Below, piece by piece: positions 35,417 to 44,635 of a stretch of DNA of 64,000 nucleotides. Position 1 is the first letter of the stretch. The number at the start of each line of letters is the position of its first letter. Source of the DNA: Streptomyces sp. BK208 (GTDB lineage: Bacteria > Actinomycetota > Actinomycetes > Streptomycetales > Streptomycetaceae); contig NZ_SOAV01000002.1 of the NCBI RefSeq assembly GCF_004364245.1, forward strand, positions 124,001 through 188,000, read 5' to 3'. Made by a program: the position numbers and the translations under genes. The notes under the pieces are model-generated. The model ran no database searches. It saw only the letters and a program-made list of their open reading frames with translations, and was not told the origin of the DNA.

Positions 35417-36059
35417 GGCCTGGCTCCTTGCTGTGCGGCGGGTCGCGCGGCCGGGTGGGGGAGAGAGTGACGGGGTCGGTTCGGGGCTCCCTTGTCAGCT
35501 CGCGGCGTTCGACGTGCGACAGGGGGACGGTACCGGCTCGCGCTCCCACGTCGTGCGGGCCTCGTGATCATCAGCCGGAACCGTCCGGAGTTTGACGCGA
35601 AAGCTGCGCGGACGGTGGCCGAACACCTTTGCCGGAAGGGTCGGAGGGGCCGGAGGGGTCGGAGGGGTCGGAGGGGGCCGGAGGAGGAGTCGGCGGACGG
35701 GAAGGGGGAGGCGGCGGACAGAAGGGGGAGTCGGCGGACGGGAGGGGGAGTCGGCGGGCCGAAGGAGGAGTCGACGGACGGGAAGGGAAGCCGGCGGATC
35801 GACGGAGACCGGTCGGAGAGGGCCGGCCCGGTGGATGTCCTCCCGTTCCGTTTCCGTGCTCAGGGTCGGGCGGGGCGGGCAGATCCTGGGCATCTTCGCC
35901 GCCGCCCGCGCCGGCGAGTCCGCCGGGCCGACCCGACGCCGGCCGCTCCGCCGGGCCGGGAGCGGGCCGCCGGTATGCGGGAGATGCCGGCGGAGGCGCT
36001 GCGCCAGGCACCGCGGCGGGCGCCCCCGTCGTGCCGACGGTGGAGGCGCCCGCCGCCGG
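35417..36059. other. Gene-free G-rich region
   Basis: About 640 bases without a credible gene. The middle is a strongly purine-biased tract on the forward strand with tandem repeats (35636-35806). Open frames across it have low-complexity Arg/Gly or Pro/Ser products and no ribosome sites. Confidence 0.7.
35636..35806. repeat. Purine-rich tandem repeats (10-bp and 20-bp units)
   Basis: First a roughly 10-bp unit GGGTCGGAGG (four imperfect copies from 35638), then about six 20-bp units like GGAGTCGGCGGACGGGAAGG from 35687 to 35806. The forward strand carries many runs of three to five G, so it could form G-quadruplexes. Confidence 0.85.
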
Positions 36060-37805
36060 TCATCCCGAGGCCAGCTGCTCCGCGATCTCCTTGATCCAAC
36101 CGGCGCTCTTCTCAGGGTCGTTGAGGCTCGCCGCCCACGCGTCCGGTTCCAGCTTGTGCTGGGCCGGGCCCGCCTTGAGGGCGACGAGCAGCTCCCGGGC
36201 GGACTGCCGGATCTCGGGCGTCGTGCCGGTGCTCCCCTGGATGTCGGGACCCGCCGCCAGGCGGTAGATCCTGCGCGCCATGGCCTGGCGTTCGCCCTTC
36301 GACACCTTCTTCCAGATCTTCAGGGCGTGCTTCAGCGAGTCCCCGCGCGACGCGCCCGCCGCCGGCTCCTCGCCCTCCGGCGCCCAGCGCTCGGGATGGC
36401 GGACCTCCTCGTAGCGCTTCGTCGCCGCGCGGCCCGCCTTGTACCCGGCGACGCCGAGGATGAGCCCGGCCCCCACCGCGGCGGCGATCCAGCCGCCCGG
36501 GTTGCTGCCCAGTACACCCGCCGCGGTGACCGCCGCCACGATGCCGCCCGCCGCCTTGGCGGGCTCGCCCACCACGCCGCCCACCGTCTCCTTGCCGATC
36601 TTGGTGAGCTGCTTCTTCTTCGCGTACTTCTGCGTCCCGCTCAGGTCCTCCATGTCCTGCGCGGCACGCCGGTAGGCCGCCGTGGCCGTGGCGGCCCGCT
36701 CGTACTCCTCGCGCATCGCGTCGAACGCCGCCTCGGCCGCCGGGTACCACTCCCGGGGCGGGCGCCCCTGGCCGGCCTCCCTGATGGCGTTCAGCCGTGC
36801 GAACGCCGCGTCGACCCGCTGCTCGGCCTGGTCCGACTCGTCCCGCAACCGGTCCAGCAGATCCGCGTGGACGGCGCCCGGATCCCCGAGCTGCTTGATC
36901 CGCCGGTACTTGCGGGTCGCTCCGCCGACCTTGCCCGCGGCCCGCGCGCCCTTCCACAGACCCGTGACGGCGCTGAAGATGCCGCTCACCTCGGCGGCGG
37001 TCGCCGCGGTCGCCGCGTCCGACACCCCGTTGAGCTTGGTGGACTCCTTGGCGACGGCGGCGCCGTAACCGCCCGAACTGGCGGTGCCGACCACCGCGTC
37101 CGCGCCCTTGACCTTCGCCTTCCTGCTCGCCGTGTGGTGTCCGGCCCCGGACCGCTTCTTCCGGGCGTCCTTCATGTTCTTCAGCGAGTCGTACGCGTTG
37201 ACCACGACGCCGGTGACCTCGGTGAGGAGGTTCCACGTACCGGCGGAGGTGCCGGCGGCGGCGGCGTCGTGCTTGAGGGCCCCGTCGCCCGAAACGGCGG
37301 CCGCCTGGCCGAGGCCGGCGCTCGTGGGGGCCTGGGCGCCCTTGGCCGGGTTGTCCGCGGGGTCCAGGTTCTTCTTGAACCGGTCCAGCAACTCGGCGGC
37401 CCGCTTGACCAGATCGTCCGCCGACCTCGCCGCGGCGACCGCCTCCGCCTCCGGCTCAGGCTCCCTGGCGGTCACGAAGCTGTCCGAGCTGCCCGAGCCG
37501 GCCGATTCGGCGGTCACGAAGCTGTCCGAGCTGCCCGACACGGCGGTCACGAAGCTGTCCGGGGTGCCCGGCCGGGAGGACGCGGGCGACTCCGGCGCCC
37601 GTTCCATGGTCCCGCTCCTGACGCGCTGCACCGCCGCGGTCGCGGTCCGGTTGCCGACGCTGGACTGGAACCGCAGGAAGGCGTGCTCCGCCGAACGCCC
37701 GGACGGGCTCCCGGCCCGGCTCCCGTCCCGATCCCGACGCTGCCTGGCCGACGCGAGCGCGGCTGCGGACGGCCGGGGCGAGGTCTGCTGGGCCGGGGTG
37801 CTCAT
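36060..37805 (-). CDS. Putative injection-system-associated cargo-like protein
   Basis: A 581-aa protein I cannot place in an enzyme family. Residues 43-61 read FLRFQSSVGNRTATAAVQR, which resembles the LxxLQxxxGNxxVxxxxQR motif at the N-terminus of many Streptomyces proteins associated with extracellular contractile injection systems (eCIS). Residues 83-113 contain three DSFVTA repeats. The rest is alanine-rich helix, with a long Gly/Ala hydrophobic segment at about 430-470 that could span a membrane. AGGAGAGG precedes the ATG. No eCIS structural gene is in the window. Confidence 0.6.
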   Translation of the reverse strand: MSTPAQQTSPRPSAAALASARQRRDRDGSRAGSPSGRSAEHAFLRFQSSVGNRTATAAVQRVRSGTMERAPESPASSRPGTPDSFVTAVSGSSDSFVTAESAGSGSSDSFVTAREPEPEAEAVAAARSADDLVKRAAELLDRFKKNLDPADNPAKGAQAPTSAGLGQAAAVSGDGALKHDAAAAGTSAGTWNLLTEVTGVVVNAYDSLKNMKDARKKRSGAGHHTASRKAKVKGADAVVGTASSGGYGAAVAKESTKLNGVSDAATAATAAEVSGIFSAVTGLWKGARAAGKVGGATRKYRRIKQLGDPGAVHADLLDRLRDESDQAEQRVDAAFARLNAIREAGQGRPPREWYPAAEAAFDAMREEYERAATATAAYRRAAQDMEDLSGTQKYAKKKQLTKIGKETVGGVVGEPAKAAGGIVAAVTAAGVLGSNPGGWIAAAVGAGLILGVAGYKAGRAATKRYEEVRHPERWAPEGEEPAAGASRGDSLKHALKIWKKVSKGERQAMARRIYRLAAGPDIQGSTGTTPEIRQSARELLVALKAGPAQHKLEPDAWAASLNDPEKSAGWIKEIAEQLASG

Positions 37806-37973
37806 GGACGTACCTCTCCTGCTGCCGGACCGGGCGAGGCGAAGGTAACCAGGCACGGCGAACGGGAGAGGTGCGGCGGGGAAACACTCCGGGACCGCGC
37901 GCGGAACGCGTCACGCTCCGCGCCTTCGGTGCGACGGACGCACGAGACACGGCCCCCGGTAGCATCGCCCCTC

Positions 37974-38525
37974 GTGATCACCCTGGCCGTCACCGTCGGG
38001 CTGACCTTCGTCGGCTACGTCGCCACCTACCTCAACGGCCTGCGCCTGTCGCAGCGTCAGGAGCGACTGGCCCGCGTCCATCGCCAACTCGGCGACTTCT
38101 ACGGCCCCCTGCTCGCCCTCACGGAGGCCAACAGCCGTACGTTCGGCGCGTTCATGATCCGTCACGCCCGCCCCGGCGGAACCTCGCCGTTCGCGGACGA
38201 TTCCCCGCCGACTCCCGAAGAGCTCGCGGAGTGGCGGTTGTGGATCACCACCGTCTTCCTCCCCAACATCCGGGCCATGCGCGACCTGGTCATCGCGCAC
38301 GCGGACCTGCTGAGCGAGCCGGAGATGCCGCCGCTGCTGCTCGACCTGTGCGCGCACGTGTCCGGCTACGAGATCACCGCGGCCCGGTGGGCCCAGGGAC
38401 AGCATGACCAGCACCTCTCCGTGGTGCCGTTCCCGAGCGAGGCGCTCGCCGCCTACGCGCGCCGGGAGTTCACCGCGCTGAAGAAGGAACAGGCCCGCCT
38501 GCTGGGGCGACGGCAGGGGGCCTGA
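37974..38525 (+). CDS. Membrane-anchored hypothetical protein, 183 aa
   Basis: A GTG start followed by one hydrophobic helix (ITLAVTVGLTFVGYVATYL) and then a basic and helical cytoplasmic part (RLSQRQERLARVHRQLGDFY). The frame extends much further upstream but without coding character. No ribosome site is evident; a leaderless start is possible (AGCAT lies just before). Divergent from the cargo-like gene, so the two may be linked. Function unknown. Confidence 0.65.
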   Translation: MITLAVTVGLTFVGYVATYLNGLRLSQRQERLARVHRQLGDFYGPLLALTEANSRTFGAFMIRHARPGGTSPFADDSPPTPEELAEWRLWITTVFLPNIRAMRDLVIAHADLLSEPEMPPLLLDLCAHVSGYEITAARWAQGQHDQHLSVVPFPSEALAAYARREFTALKKEQARLLGRRQGA

Positions 38526-38551
38526 CCTCACGGCCCGCCGGGCTGTCACGG

Positions 38552-38570
38552 AGGCCCGTCGCACGGGCCT
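38552..38570. terminator. Short hairpin between convergent genes
   Basis: AGGCCCGT and ACGGGCCT around CGC, between the convergent anchored protein and GNAT genes. Confidence 0.5.
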
Positions 38571-38585
38571 GTCGCAAACGGCCTC

Positions 38586-39170
38586 TCAGTGATCCGGGAG
38601 CGGCGCGTCGTCCGAGGGCGGCCACTCCCGCCTGAGCAGCCCGTAGACCCACGAGTCCGACACCTCGCCGTCCACGACGCAGTCCTCCCGCAACGTCCCC
38701 TCCCGCACGAACCCGGCCTTCTCCAGCACCCGGGCGGACGCGGGGTTGCGCGTATCGGCCTCGGCCTGGACCCGATTGAGGTCCAGCGTGCCGAACGCCC
38801 AGCGCAGCAGGGCGCGTACCGCCTCGGTCGCGTAGCCCCGGCCCCACATCGCCTCGCCGAAGCAGTAGCCCAACGACGCGCTGCGGTGGACCGGGTTCCA
38901 CTCGACCAGCCCGCACCAGCCGACGAAGGCCCCGTCGGACACGCGGTCGACGGCCACCCGCACGCCGGTGCCCTCGTCCGCCATCCGCCGGCACGCCGCG
39001 ACGAAGCGCTCGGCCCGGGCCCGCTCGGTCCACGGCGGGGAGTCCCAGTAGCGCATCACGCGGGCGTCGGCGTGCAGCACGAAGAGGTGGTCCCGGTCGG
39101 CACCGGTGAACGGCCGCAGGCGCAGGCGGGGGGTGTGGAGGGTGGGGGTGGTCAGGGTCATGGACGTCAT
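38586..39170 (-). CDS. GNAT family N-acetyltransferase (RimJ/RimL type)
   Basis: A 194-aa acetyltransferase starting MTSMTLTTPTLHTPRLRLRP, the typical Rim-like N-terminus. The acetyl-CoA loop is EAMWGRGYATEAV (QxxGxG/A-like) and the C-terminal part has NPASARVLEKAGFVREG, conserved in this group. It probably acetylates an amino group of a protein or small molecule. GAGGG lies 7 bases upstream. Confidence 0.88.
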   Translation of the reverse strand: MTSMTLTTPTLHTPRLRLRPFTGADRDHLFVLHADARVMRYWDSPPWTERARAERFVAACRRMADEGTGVRVAVDRVSDGAFVGWCGLVEWNPVHRSASLGYCFGEAMWGRGYATEAVRALLRWAFGTLDLNRVQAEADTRNPASARVLEKAGFVREGTLREDCVVDGEVSDSWVYGLLRREWPPSDDAPLPDH

Positions 39171-39235
39171 CCTGAGCCCTCGCGGATTCGGCAGGACACC
39201 GATTATCCGACCCGGCCGGGACCTCCCGCCCCGCG

Positions 39236-39817
39236 TCACCGAGGCGCGACGGCTCCGAGCCACTCGTCGACATCGACGACGTCCGCCCACTGGGGGAAGA
39301 GCCTCTCGATGAGCATCCGGTGCACCTCGGGGTCGGTGTCGAGGCAGCCGTCGGCCAGGACGGTGAGGCCGAGGTCCAGGTCGACGGCGCGCCACAGCGT
39401 GGACAACACGACAGCGCTGGTCGCGATTCCGGCGAGGACGAGACTGTCGATGCCGCGAGCCCGGAGCACCAGGTCGAGGTCACTGCCCGAGAACGCGCTG
39501 CCCCGCCTCTTGGTGACCACCACGTCGCCCTGCCGCGGCGCGACCTCCGGATGGATCTCGGTGCCGGGAGCCCCCTCGGTGAACAGGCCGGCTTGCAGGA
39601 CGTTCGCCATCACCTTGTTGCGCGGGCTGACCACCGGATCGCCCGGCCGCAGCCCCATCACGACGTAGATCACGGGGATCCCGGCGGCCCGGGCCCCGTC
39701 GACGGCCCTGCGCAAGCGCACCAAATACCCGGAACCGTCGTCGGCGATGTCCACGACGTCCCGTTGGACGTCCATCACCAGGAGCGCGCTGCAGATCGGT
39801 TGAGAGGAAGACACCAC
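39236..39817 (-). CDS. Isochorismatase-fold hydrolase lacking the catalytic cysteine
   Basis: A 193-aa isochorismatase-fold protein. The Asp (LLVMDVQRD) and Lys (VVTKRRGSAFSG) are present, but at the cysteine position the motif reads GIATSAVVLSTL, with Ala where cysteine hydrolases have Cys. True isochorismatases also lack Cys, so activity of another type is possible. The GTG start (or the next GTG) is preceded by GAGG. Close relatives with TSGVVLST are common in Streptomyces; function unknown. Confidence 0.8.
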   Translation of the reverse strand: MVSSSQPICSALLVMDVQRDVVDIADDGSGYLVRLRRAVDGARAAGIPVIYVVMGLRPGDPVVSPRNKVMANVLQAGLFTEGAPGTEIHPEVAPRQGDVVVTKRRGSAFSGSDLDLVLRARGIDSLVLAGIATSAVVLSTLWRAVDLDLGLTVLADGCLDTDPEVHRMLIERLFPQWADVVDVDEWLGAVAPR

Positions 39818-39882
39818 ACCTGCCTCAGTCGAAGGCCAACCTATATCGCTCGAGTTCCTCGGGCTTCTCGGACGTACTGGCA

Positions 39883-42800
39883 TCAACTCGCTTGAACGGC
39901 CGCCGAGTAGATCCAGACGTCGGCCGGAAGTGCGTGGGCGAGGTGCCAGGTGATCGCCATCGGCTTGCTGCCGGTGTGCTCCACGTAACTCGCCGGGCCG
40001 AGCAGCATCCACGGCTGGGACTTGCCCGTGTCGGTGTTCGCGTAGCGGCGCATGAACAGGAGGACGTGGGTGCCGCGAGCGGCGTGCTGCTGGTATCGCT
40101 TGCCCGTAGCGGAATTGGGAGAGATCGCGTTCTGGGTCTCCCAGTGGAACAGGTTCGGGCTGATCGCGTAGTCCTTGTATCGGACGGTGGGGGAGAAGTC
40201 CTTCTCGTCCTTCTCCAGCGTGATCAGCAGCGCATCGGTCTGGAACTCTTCCGCCCACTGGACGCCCTGGGCGAAGGACCGCGGCATCTGTCCCCCGAAC
40301 CGGGCGACGCCGAGGGCGGCAAGGATCTCCGACCGGTTGTACGAGCTGTGGACCTTCAGCGGCACTGCGCCGAGGCCTTCGGCCAATGGGATCGGGACAT
40401 GGTCGGCTCGGTCGATGACATACGACAGCACCTGTCGGAGTTCGTCTCTCAGGGCTCGTTGCGGACGTAGCGCTGCGAGTCCCTCCGAGAAGCTGGTGAA
40501 GCCGCCCGCGTTGTCCCACAGGTTGAAGAAGAGCATGCGGGCGTACGCCTGGCCGGTCAGGTCGAGTTCCTCATACGGCGGGGCGTCGTCTGCCAGAAGG
40601 CGCAGATACGCCTGTGCGCGCTCGGGATCGTCCACGTGCAGGAACGCATGGACCCGCTTGAGCAGCGCCTCCTCGCCCGACGGGGCTGGTTCGGCGACCA
40701 TGCCGGCACGGCGCAGAACGAGGGTCCACGAGTTGCTGTTCTTGTACAGCTCCTTGATCTCTCGGCGGCTTTCATGGAGGTACTCGGCAAGGAAGGGGGT
40801 GCTGTATGCCTTGACCTCCTTCACCAGCGTTTTCACCGTGGCGGCCAGTTGGGTCCTGATGTTGTCGAGGACCAGCTTCCTCGCCTTGCCCTCCAGGATG
40901 ATCTGGCAGCCGGACGGCAGCTGCGGAAAGCCCCGCTCGATGTGCTCGACCAGCCGATTGCGCGACAGGTTGGTCATGGCCCGGAACTGCTCTTCGAAGC
41001 GGAACTCCGCCCGGTGCTGCCCGATGAAGTCGAGGACCGTGAGAACCGGCTTCGTTTCGGTGCGCCGCAGTCCCCGCCCCAGTTGCTGCAGGAAGACGGT
41101 GGCGCTGTTGGTGGGGCGCAGCAGAAGCAGCGTGTCCACGTCCGGGATGTCCAGTCCCTCGTTGAACAGGTCCACCGAGAAGATGACCTGGAGCCTGCCG
41201 TCTTGGAGGTCGCGCAGCGCTCGGGCACGTACCTCGGCCGACGAGTCGCTGTCCAGGGCGGCAGCCCGGAATCCGGCCGTGCGGAAGTAGTCGGCCATGA
41301 AGTGCGCGTGCGCCTTCGTGACGCAGAAACCGAGCGCACGCATGGCACCAGGGTCGGAGATCTTGTCCCGGATCTGCTTGACGATGATGCGGGCTCGCGC
41401 GTCGTTGCCCGTCAGCAGGTTGCCGAGTTCCTGGTCGGCGTATGCCCCCTTCTGCCAGGTGAGGTTCGTGAGGTCGGTCCCGTCCGGGATGCCGAAATAG
41501 TGGAAGGGGGAGAGCAGATCGTTCTCCAAGGCCTCCCACAGCCTCATTTCGGCGGCGATGCGGCCGTCGAAGAACTCGTCCTGGACATTGAGCCCGTCCA
41601 TCCGCTCCGGGGTCGCGGTGAGCCCCAGCAACTCCTTCGGAGCGAAGTGCTCGATCACTCGTCGATACGTACTGGCCGTCGCGTGATGGAACTCGTCGAT
41701 GACGATGACGTCGAAGTGATCCGGAGCCAGTTGCTCCAGCCTCTGGACGTTCAGTGATTGCACGCTGGCGAAGACGTGGTTCCACTCCTGTGGGTCGGCG
41801 CCGCCGTAAAGCAACTCGCCGAACGAGGCGTCATCCAGCACTTCGCGGTAAGTGCGCAACGACTGCTTGAGGATCTCCTTGCGGTGCGCCACGAACAACA
41901 GCCGAGGCCGACCGGGGGCCGCCTGCCTGCTCAGGTCGCGGTAATCGAGGGCTGCCATCACGGTCTTCCCCGTACCGGTCGCCGCGACCAGCAGGTTGCG
42001 GTGCCGCCCGCGGATCTCTCGCTCCGCGCGCAGCCGCTCCAGCATGTCCCGCTGGTGCGGGAAGGGATGCACCTGGAGGCCGGAAAGGTTGATTCTGAAG
42101 TCGGTGGTCGGCGCCGTCCCACCGGCCTGGGCCAGTGCCAAGTCAAGACGCTCGCCGTGCTGATCCGGGTCGTACGTCTCGAACGCCGCGTCGTTCCAGT
42201 AGGCGTCGAATGTAGCCTCGAACTTGTCTATCACCGCCGGTGTGGCCACCGAGGACAGCCGCACGTTCCACTCGAGGCCGTCGAGCAGAGCCGCACGGGA
42301 GAGATTCGAGCTGCCGACGTACGCCGTGTCGAAACCCGTCCTGCGCCGGAAGAGCCATGCCTTGGCGTGCAGTCGCGTCGAGCGGGTCTCGTAGTTCACC
42401 TTCACGGTGGCGCCGAATTCGCGTGCAAGCCGATCGAGTGCGCGGCGGTCGGTCGCGCCCATGTAGGTCGTGGTGATGATCCGGATGGGGATGCCGCGTT
42501 CCTTCGCTGCGAGGAGCGAGTCCTCCAGCACCCGGATCCCGTACCACTTCACAAAGGCGCACAGCAGATCGATTCGATCCGCCGTGGCCAACTCGGCCCG
42601 CAGCTCCGCGCCCAGGTTGAGGTCTTCGGGGGAGTTGGTGAGAAGGGACGTCTCGGAAAGAGGCGTGAGCGGACGGATGGCATAGGCGCCCGGCGCCTCC
42701 TGCTCCGCCAGAGCCAGCAATTGCCTGGGCCCCTCGACGATGGCGCTGACGGACTCGGCATCGTCGGGATCACCGACATCGGATGCGAGGGACTCGAGGA

Positions 42801-43050
42801 TGCGGTTAGCGAACGGGACCCGATGCTCAGGCCGAAGACGGGTGAGGTGGCGGGCCACTACGTCACCGACGTGGCGGGCCAGCACATGAGGTGACGATTC
42901 CGCACCGACCTCGCCGTCGATGGCCTTCCAGCCTGCCGCCTCCAGCCGGTCCAGGTCACTGCGCACGCGATCCGTGACCAGCTGTTCGTAGACCCCCGCC
43001 ACCGGCAGATCCCCATTACCCGGCTGCTCCACCCCGACCCCTTCCACCAC
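39883..43050 (-). CDS. PLD-like nuclease / superfamily 2 helicase / DUF3427 protein
   Basis: A large single protein of 1055 aa. A phospholipase-D-like module contains LHAKAWLFRR (HxK) near residue 227 and SSNLSRAAL. Then comes an SF2 helicase: Walker A AATGTGKTVM near 357, DEFH near 451, LTATPERMDG and the arginine-finger motif QQLGRGLRRTE. The last 400 residues correspond to DUF3427. The same layout occurs in stand-alone bacterial genes, often in defence-rich regions. Start GTG; a second GTG five codons in has a better GAAGGGG site. Codons are less GC-biased than those of neighbours, suggesting transfer (by eye). Confidence 0.85.
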   Translation of the reverse strand: MVEGVGVEQPGNGDLPVAGVYEQLVTDRVRSDLDRLEAAGWKAIDGEVGAESSPHVLARHVGDVVARHLTRLRPEHRVPFANRILESLASDVGDPDDAESVSAIVEGPRQLLALAEQEAPGAYAIRPLTPLSETSLLTNSPEDLNLGAELRAELATADRIDLLCAFVKWYGIRVLEDSLLAAKERGIPIRIITTTYMGATDRRALDRLAREFGATVKVNYETRSTRLHAKAWLFRRRTGFDTAYVGSSNLSRAALLDGLEWNVRLSSVATPAVIDKFEATFDAYWNDAAFETYDPDQHGERLDLALAQAGGTAPTTDFRINLSGLQVHPFPHQRDMLERLRAEREIRGRHRNLLVAATGTGKTVMAALDYRDLSRQAAPGRPRLLFVAHRKEILKQSLRTYREVLDDASFGELLYGGADPQEWNHVFASVQSLNVQRLEQLAPDHFDVIVIDEFHHATASTYRRVIEHFAPKELLGLTATPERMDGLNVQDEFFDGRIAAEMRLWEALENDLLSPFHYFGIPDGTDLTNLTWQKGAYADQELGNLLTGNDARARIIVKQIRDKISDPGAMRALGFCVTKAHAHFMADYFRTAGFRAAALDSDSSAEVRARALRDLQDGRLQVIFSVDLFNEGLDIPDVDTLLLLRPTNSATVFLQQLGRGLRRTETKPVLTVLDFIGQHRAEFRFEEQFRAMTNLSRNRLVEHIERGFPQLPSGCQIILEGKARKLVLDNIRTQLAATVKTLVKEVKAYSTPFLAEYLHESRREIKELYKNSNSWTLVLRRAGMVAEPAPSGEEALLKRVHAFLHVDDPERAQAYLRLLADDAPPYEELDLTGQAYARMLFFNLWDNAGGFTSFSEGLAALRPQRALRDELRQVLSYVIDRADHVPIPLAEGLGAVPLKVHSSYNRSEILAALGVARFGGQMPRSFAQGVQWAEEFQTDALLITLEKDEKDFSPTVRYKDYAISPNLFHWETQNAISPNSATGKRYQQHAARGTHVLLFMRRYANTDTGKSQPWMLLGPASYVEHTGSKPMAITWHLAHALPADVWIYSAAVQAS

Positions 43051-43151
43051 CGAGTTGATGTAGGGGCAGTTTTAGCAGGAGTCACTGACACCAAAGCGGG
43101 GTGATCGGCCTGCCAGGCCTCAGCGTTGCGGTAGGGGAGGGCGAGATCATC

Positions 43152-43610
43152 TCAAACCTCCGCCCCACTCCCCAGGAACCCCTCCAACCCGTCCAGCAGC
43201 ATCCCGCTCCCCTGTTCCGCCCCGTCGCGTTCCTCCGCGGTGTCGCAGGTCTGGTGGACGGTGATCACGGTGGTGCGGGGGCCCTGTTCCGTGAGGTCGA
43301 CGGTCATCGTGGCCGGGGCCGGGCGGCCGGGGACGTCCATGCCGATGGCCAGGTGGTGCGGTTCGGCGACCTCGAGGTAGGAGCCGGTCAGCGGGAACTC
43401 CGCGCCCTCCGGGGTGCGCACCGTGGCCTTCCAGGTGCCGCCGGGGCGGGCGTCCATCTCCACGGTGCCGGGGACGGCGTAGGCCCACCGGGTGTACTGG
43501 TCGGGGGTGGTCCACGCCTGCCAGACCCGGGAGGCGGGGGCGTCCAGGGTGCGGGTCAGGGTGTAGGAGAAGCCGTTGTCCGCCGCGGTGGGCGTCTGCT
43601 CGGTGCTCAT
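43152..43610 (-). CDS. SRPBCC / AHSA1-like domain protein
   Basis: A 152-aa START-like ligand-binding domain: GFSYTLTRTLDAPASRVWQA, then WTTPDQYTRWAYAVPGTVEM, typical of activator of Hsp90 ATPase homologue 1-like (SRPBCC) proteins. GAGGAG lies 10 bases upstream. It is divergent from the MerR gene, which may control it. Binds an unknown hydrophobic ligand. Confidence 0.87.
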   Translation of the reverse strand: MSTEQTPTAADNGFSYTLTRTLDAPASRVWQAWTTPDQYTRWAYAVPGTVEMDARPGGTWKATVRTPEGAEFPLTGSYLEVAEPHHLAIGMDVPGRPAPATMTVDLTEQGPRTTVITVHQTCDTAEERDGAEQGSGMLLDGLEGFLGSGAEV

Positions 43611-43948
43611 GGCGTCGGGTCTCCTCGGTCGGCTCGGGTGACGACGCCCCGCCCGGCCGGATGCGGGTGAGGCTCTCGCATCTGTAGACGGCCGGCGGCG
43701 CGGAAACTCATCGAACGCCTCCCGGGAGGGGAGCATGTCCCGGTCCGGTGGGCCCGGCGGCGGGATTTCCCGTGCGGGCACGGGTCTACCTCCTTGGAAA
43801 CACTGGCGGCCCCCAGTTCCCCTTTCGCCTTGTGGGCACCTGCCGTGCTGCCTAAGGTTCCCGTATTCCCCATCCCGTGGTCGGCCCTCTCCCCTGTGGT
43901 GCCCCGAACCCGGCTGTTTCGCAGGAGCGCCCCGGAGGTGCGTGAGAC
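43611..43948. other. Divergent promoter region between SRPBCC and MerR genes
   Basis: About 340 bases without a gene. It must contain the start signals of both divergent genes. I saw no strong inverted repeat or conserved operator shared with the PKS region. Confidence 0.5.
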
Positions 43949-44587
43949 GTGCAGGATCTCTCCGAGCTGAGCGGGCGGGTCGGGATTCCCACCCGGACGC
44001 TGCACTTCTACGTGCGGATGGAATTGCTTCCGAACCTCCCGGAGTACGGCGAGCAGCATGTGCGTCGGGTCGCTCTCGTACGGACGCTGCTCGATGTCGG
44101 CGGCCTCTCGTACACGGCGATCCGGCAGATCCTGAGTCGCATCGACACCTCGCGTCCCAGCCTCGCCGAGCTCCTCGGAGCCGTGCAGTACGCCCTGCCG
44201 TCGTGCGGGTCCACCGCGCGGGACCAGGAGTGGGAACGGGCCCGCAAGCGCGCCGGGGAGTTCGCCGCGAAGCGGCAGTGGCGGGTCGGGGCGGACAACC
44301 CCGCCTGGCAGACGCTGACCCAGGTGCTCGTGACCTGCGAGTGGCTGCGCCAGGGAGACCTCGTCGAGCTGCTCGGCACGTACGCAGACGCCCTGGAAAG
44401 GATCGTGACGGTGGAGATGGAGCTGCTCCGGCGAAAGGGCGATCCCGAGACGGCCGCGACCAGCATGGTCTCCGGCACGGTGCTCGGCGATATCGCGCTG
44501 GCCTCACTGCGCCGACTGCTCCATGAACATTTCTCATGTTTGGCCGAAAATCCCGGGAGCTCTTCCCTTGAATTTTCGGGCGAATGA
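43949..44587 (+). CDS. MerR family transcriptional regulator (1)
   Basis: A 212-aa regulator. The winged-helix N-terminus reads SELSGRVGIPTRTLHFYVRM followed by EQHVRRVALVRTLLDVGGLS. The C-terminal effector-like domain (DNPAWQTLTQVLVT..GDLVELLGTYADALE.. VSGTVLGDIALASLRRL) is shared with the second MerR protein at 55.2 kb. No Cys-rich metal site is visible, so it is probably a ligand- or protein-responsive MerR. GTG start with GGAGG about 10 bases upstream. Confidence 0.88.
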   Translation: MQDLSELSGRVGIPTRTLHFYVRMELLPNLPEYGEQHVRRVALVRTLLDVGGLSYTAIRQILSRIDTSRPSLAELLGAVQYALPSCGSTARDQEWERARKRAGEFAAKRQWRVGADNPAWQTLTQVLVTCEWLRQGDLVELLGTYADALERIVTVEMELLRRKGDPETAATSMVSGTVLGDIALASLRRLLHEHFSCLAENPGSSSLEFSGE

Positions 44588-44635
44588 ATCACTTCGAGAG
44601 TGACGCAGCACACGTTCCCCCGCGTCTCACCCGAA

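Noticed and set aside
35636..35806. CRISPR array
   Set aside because: Units are contiguous purine-rich tandem repeats without unique spacers, and no cas gene is near.
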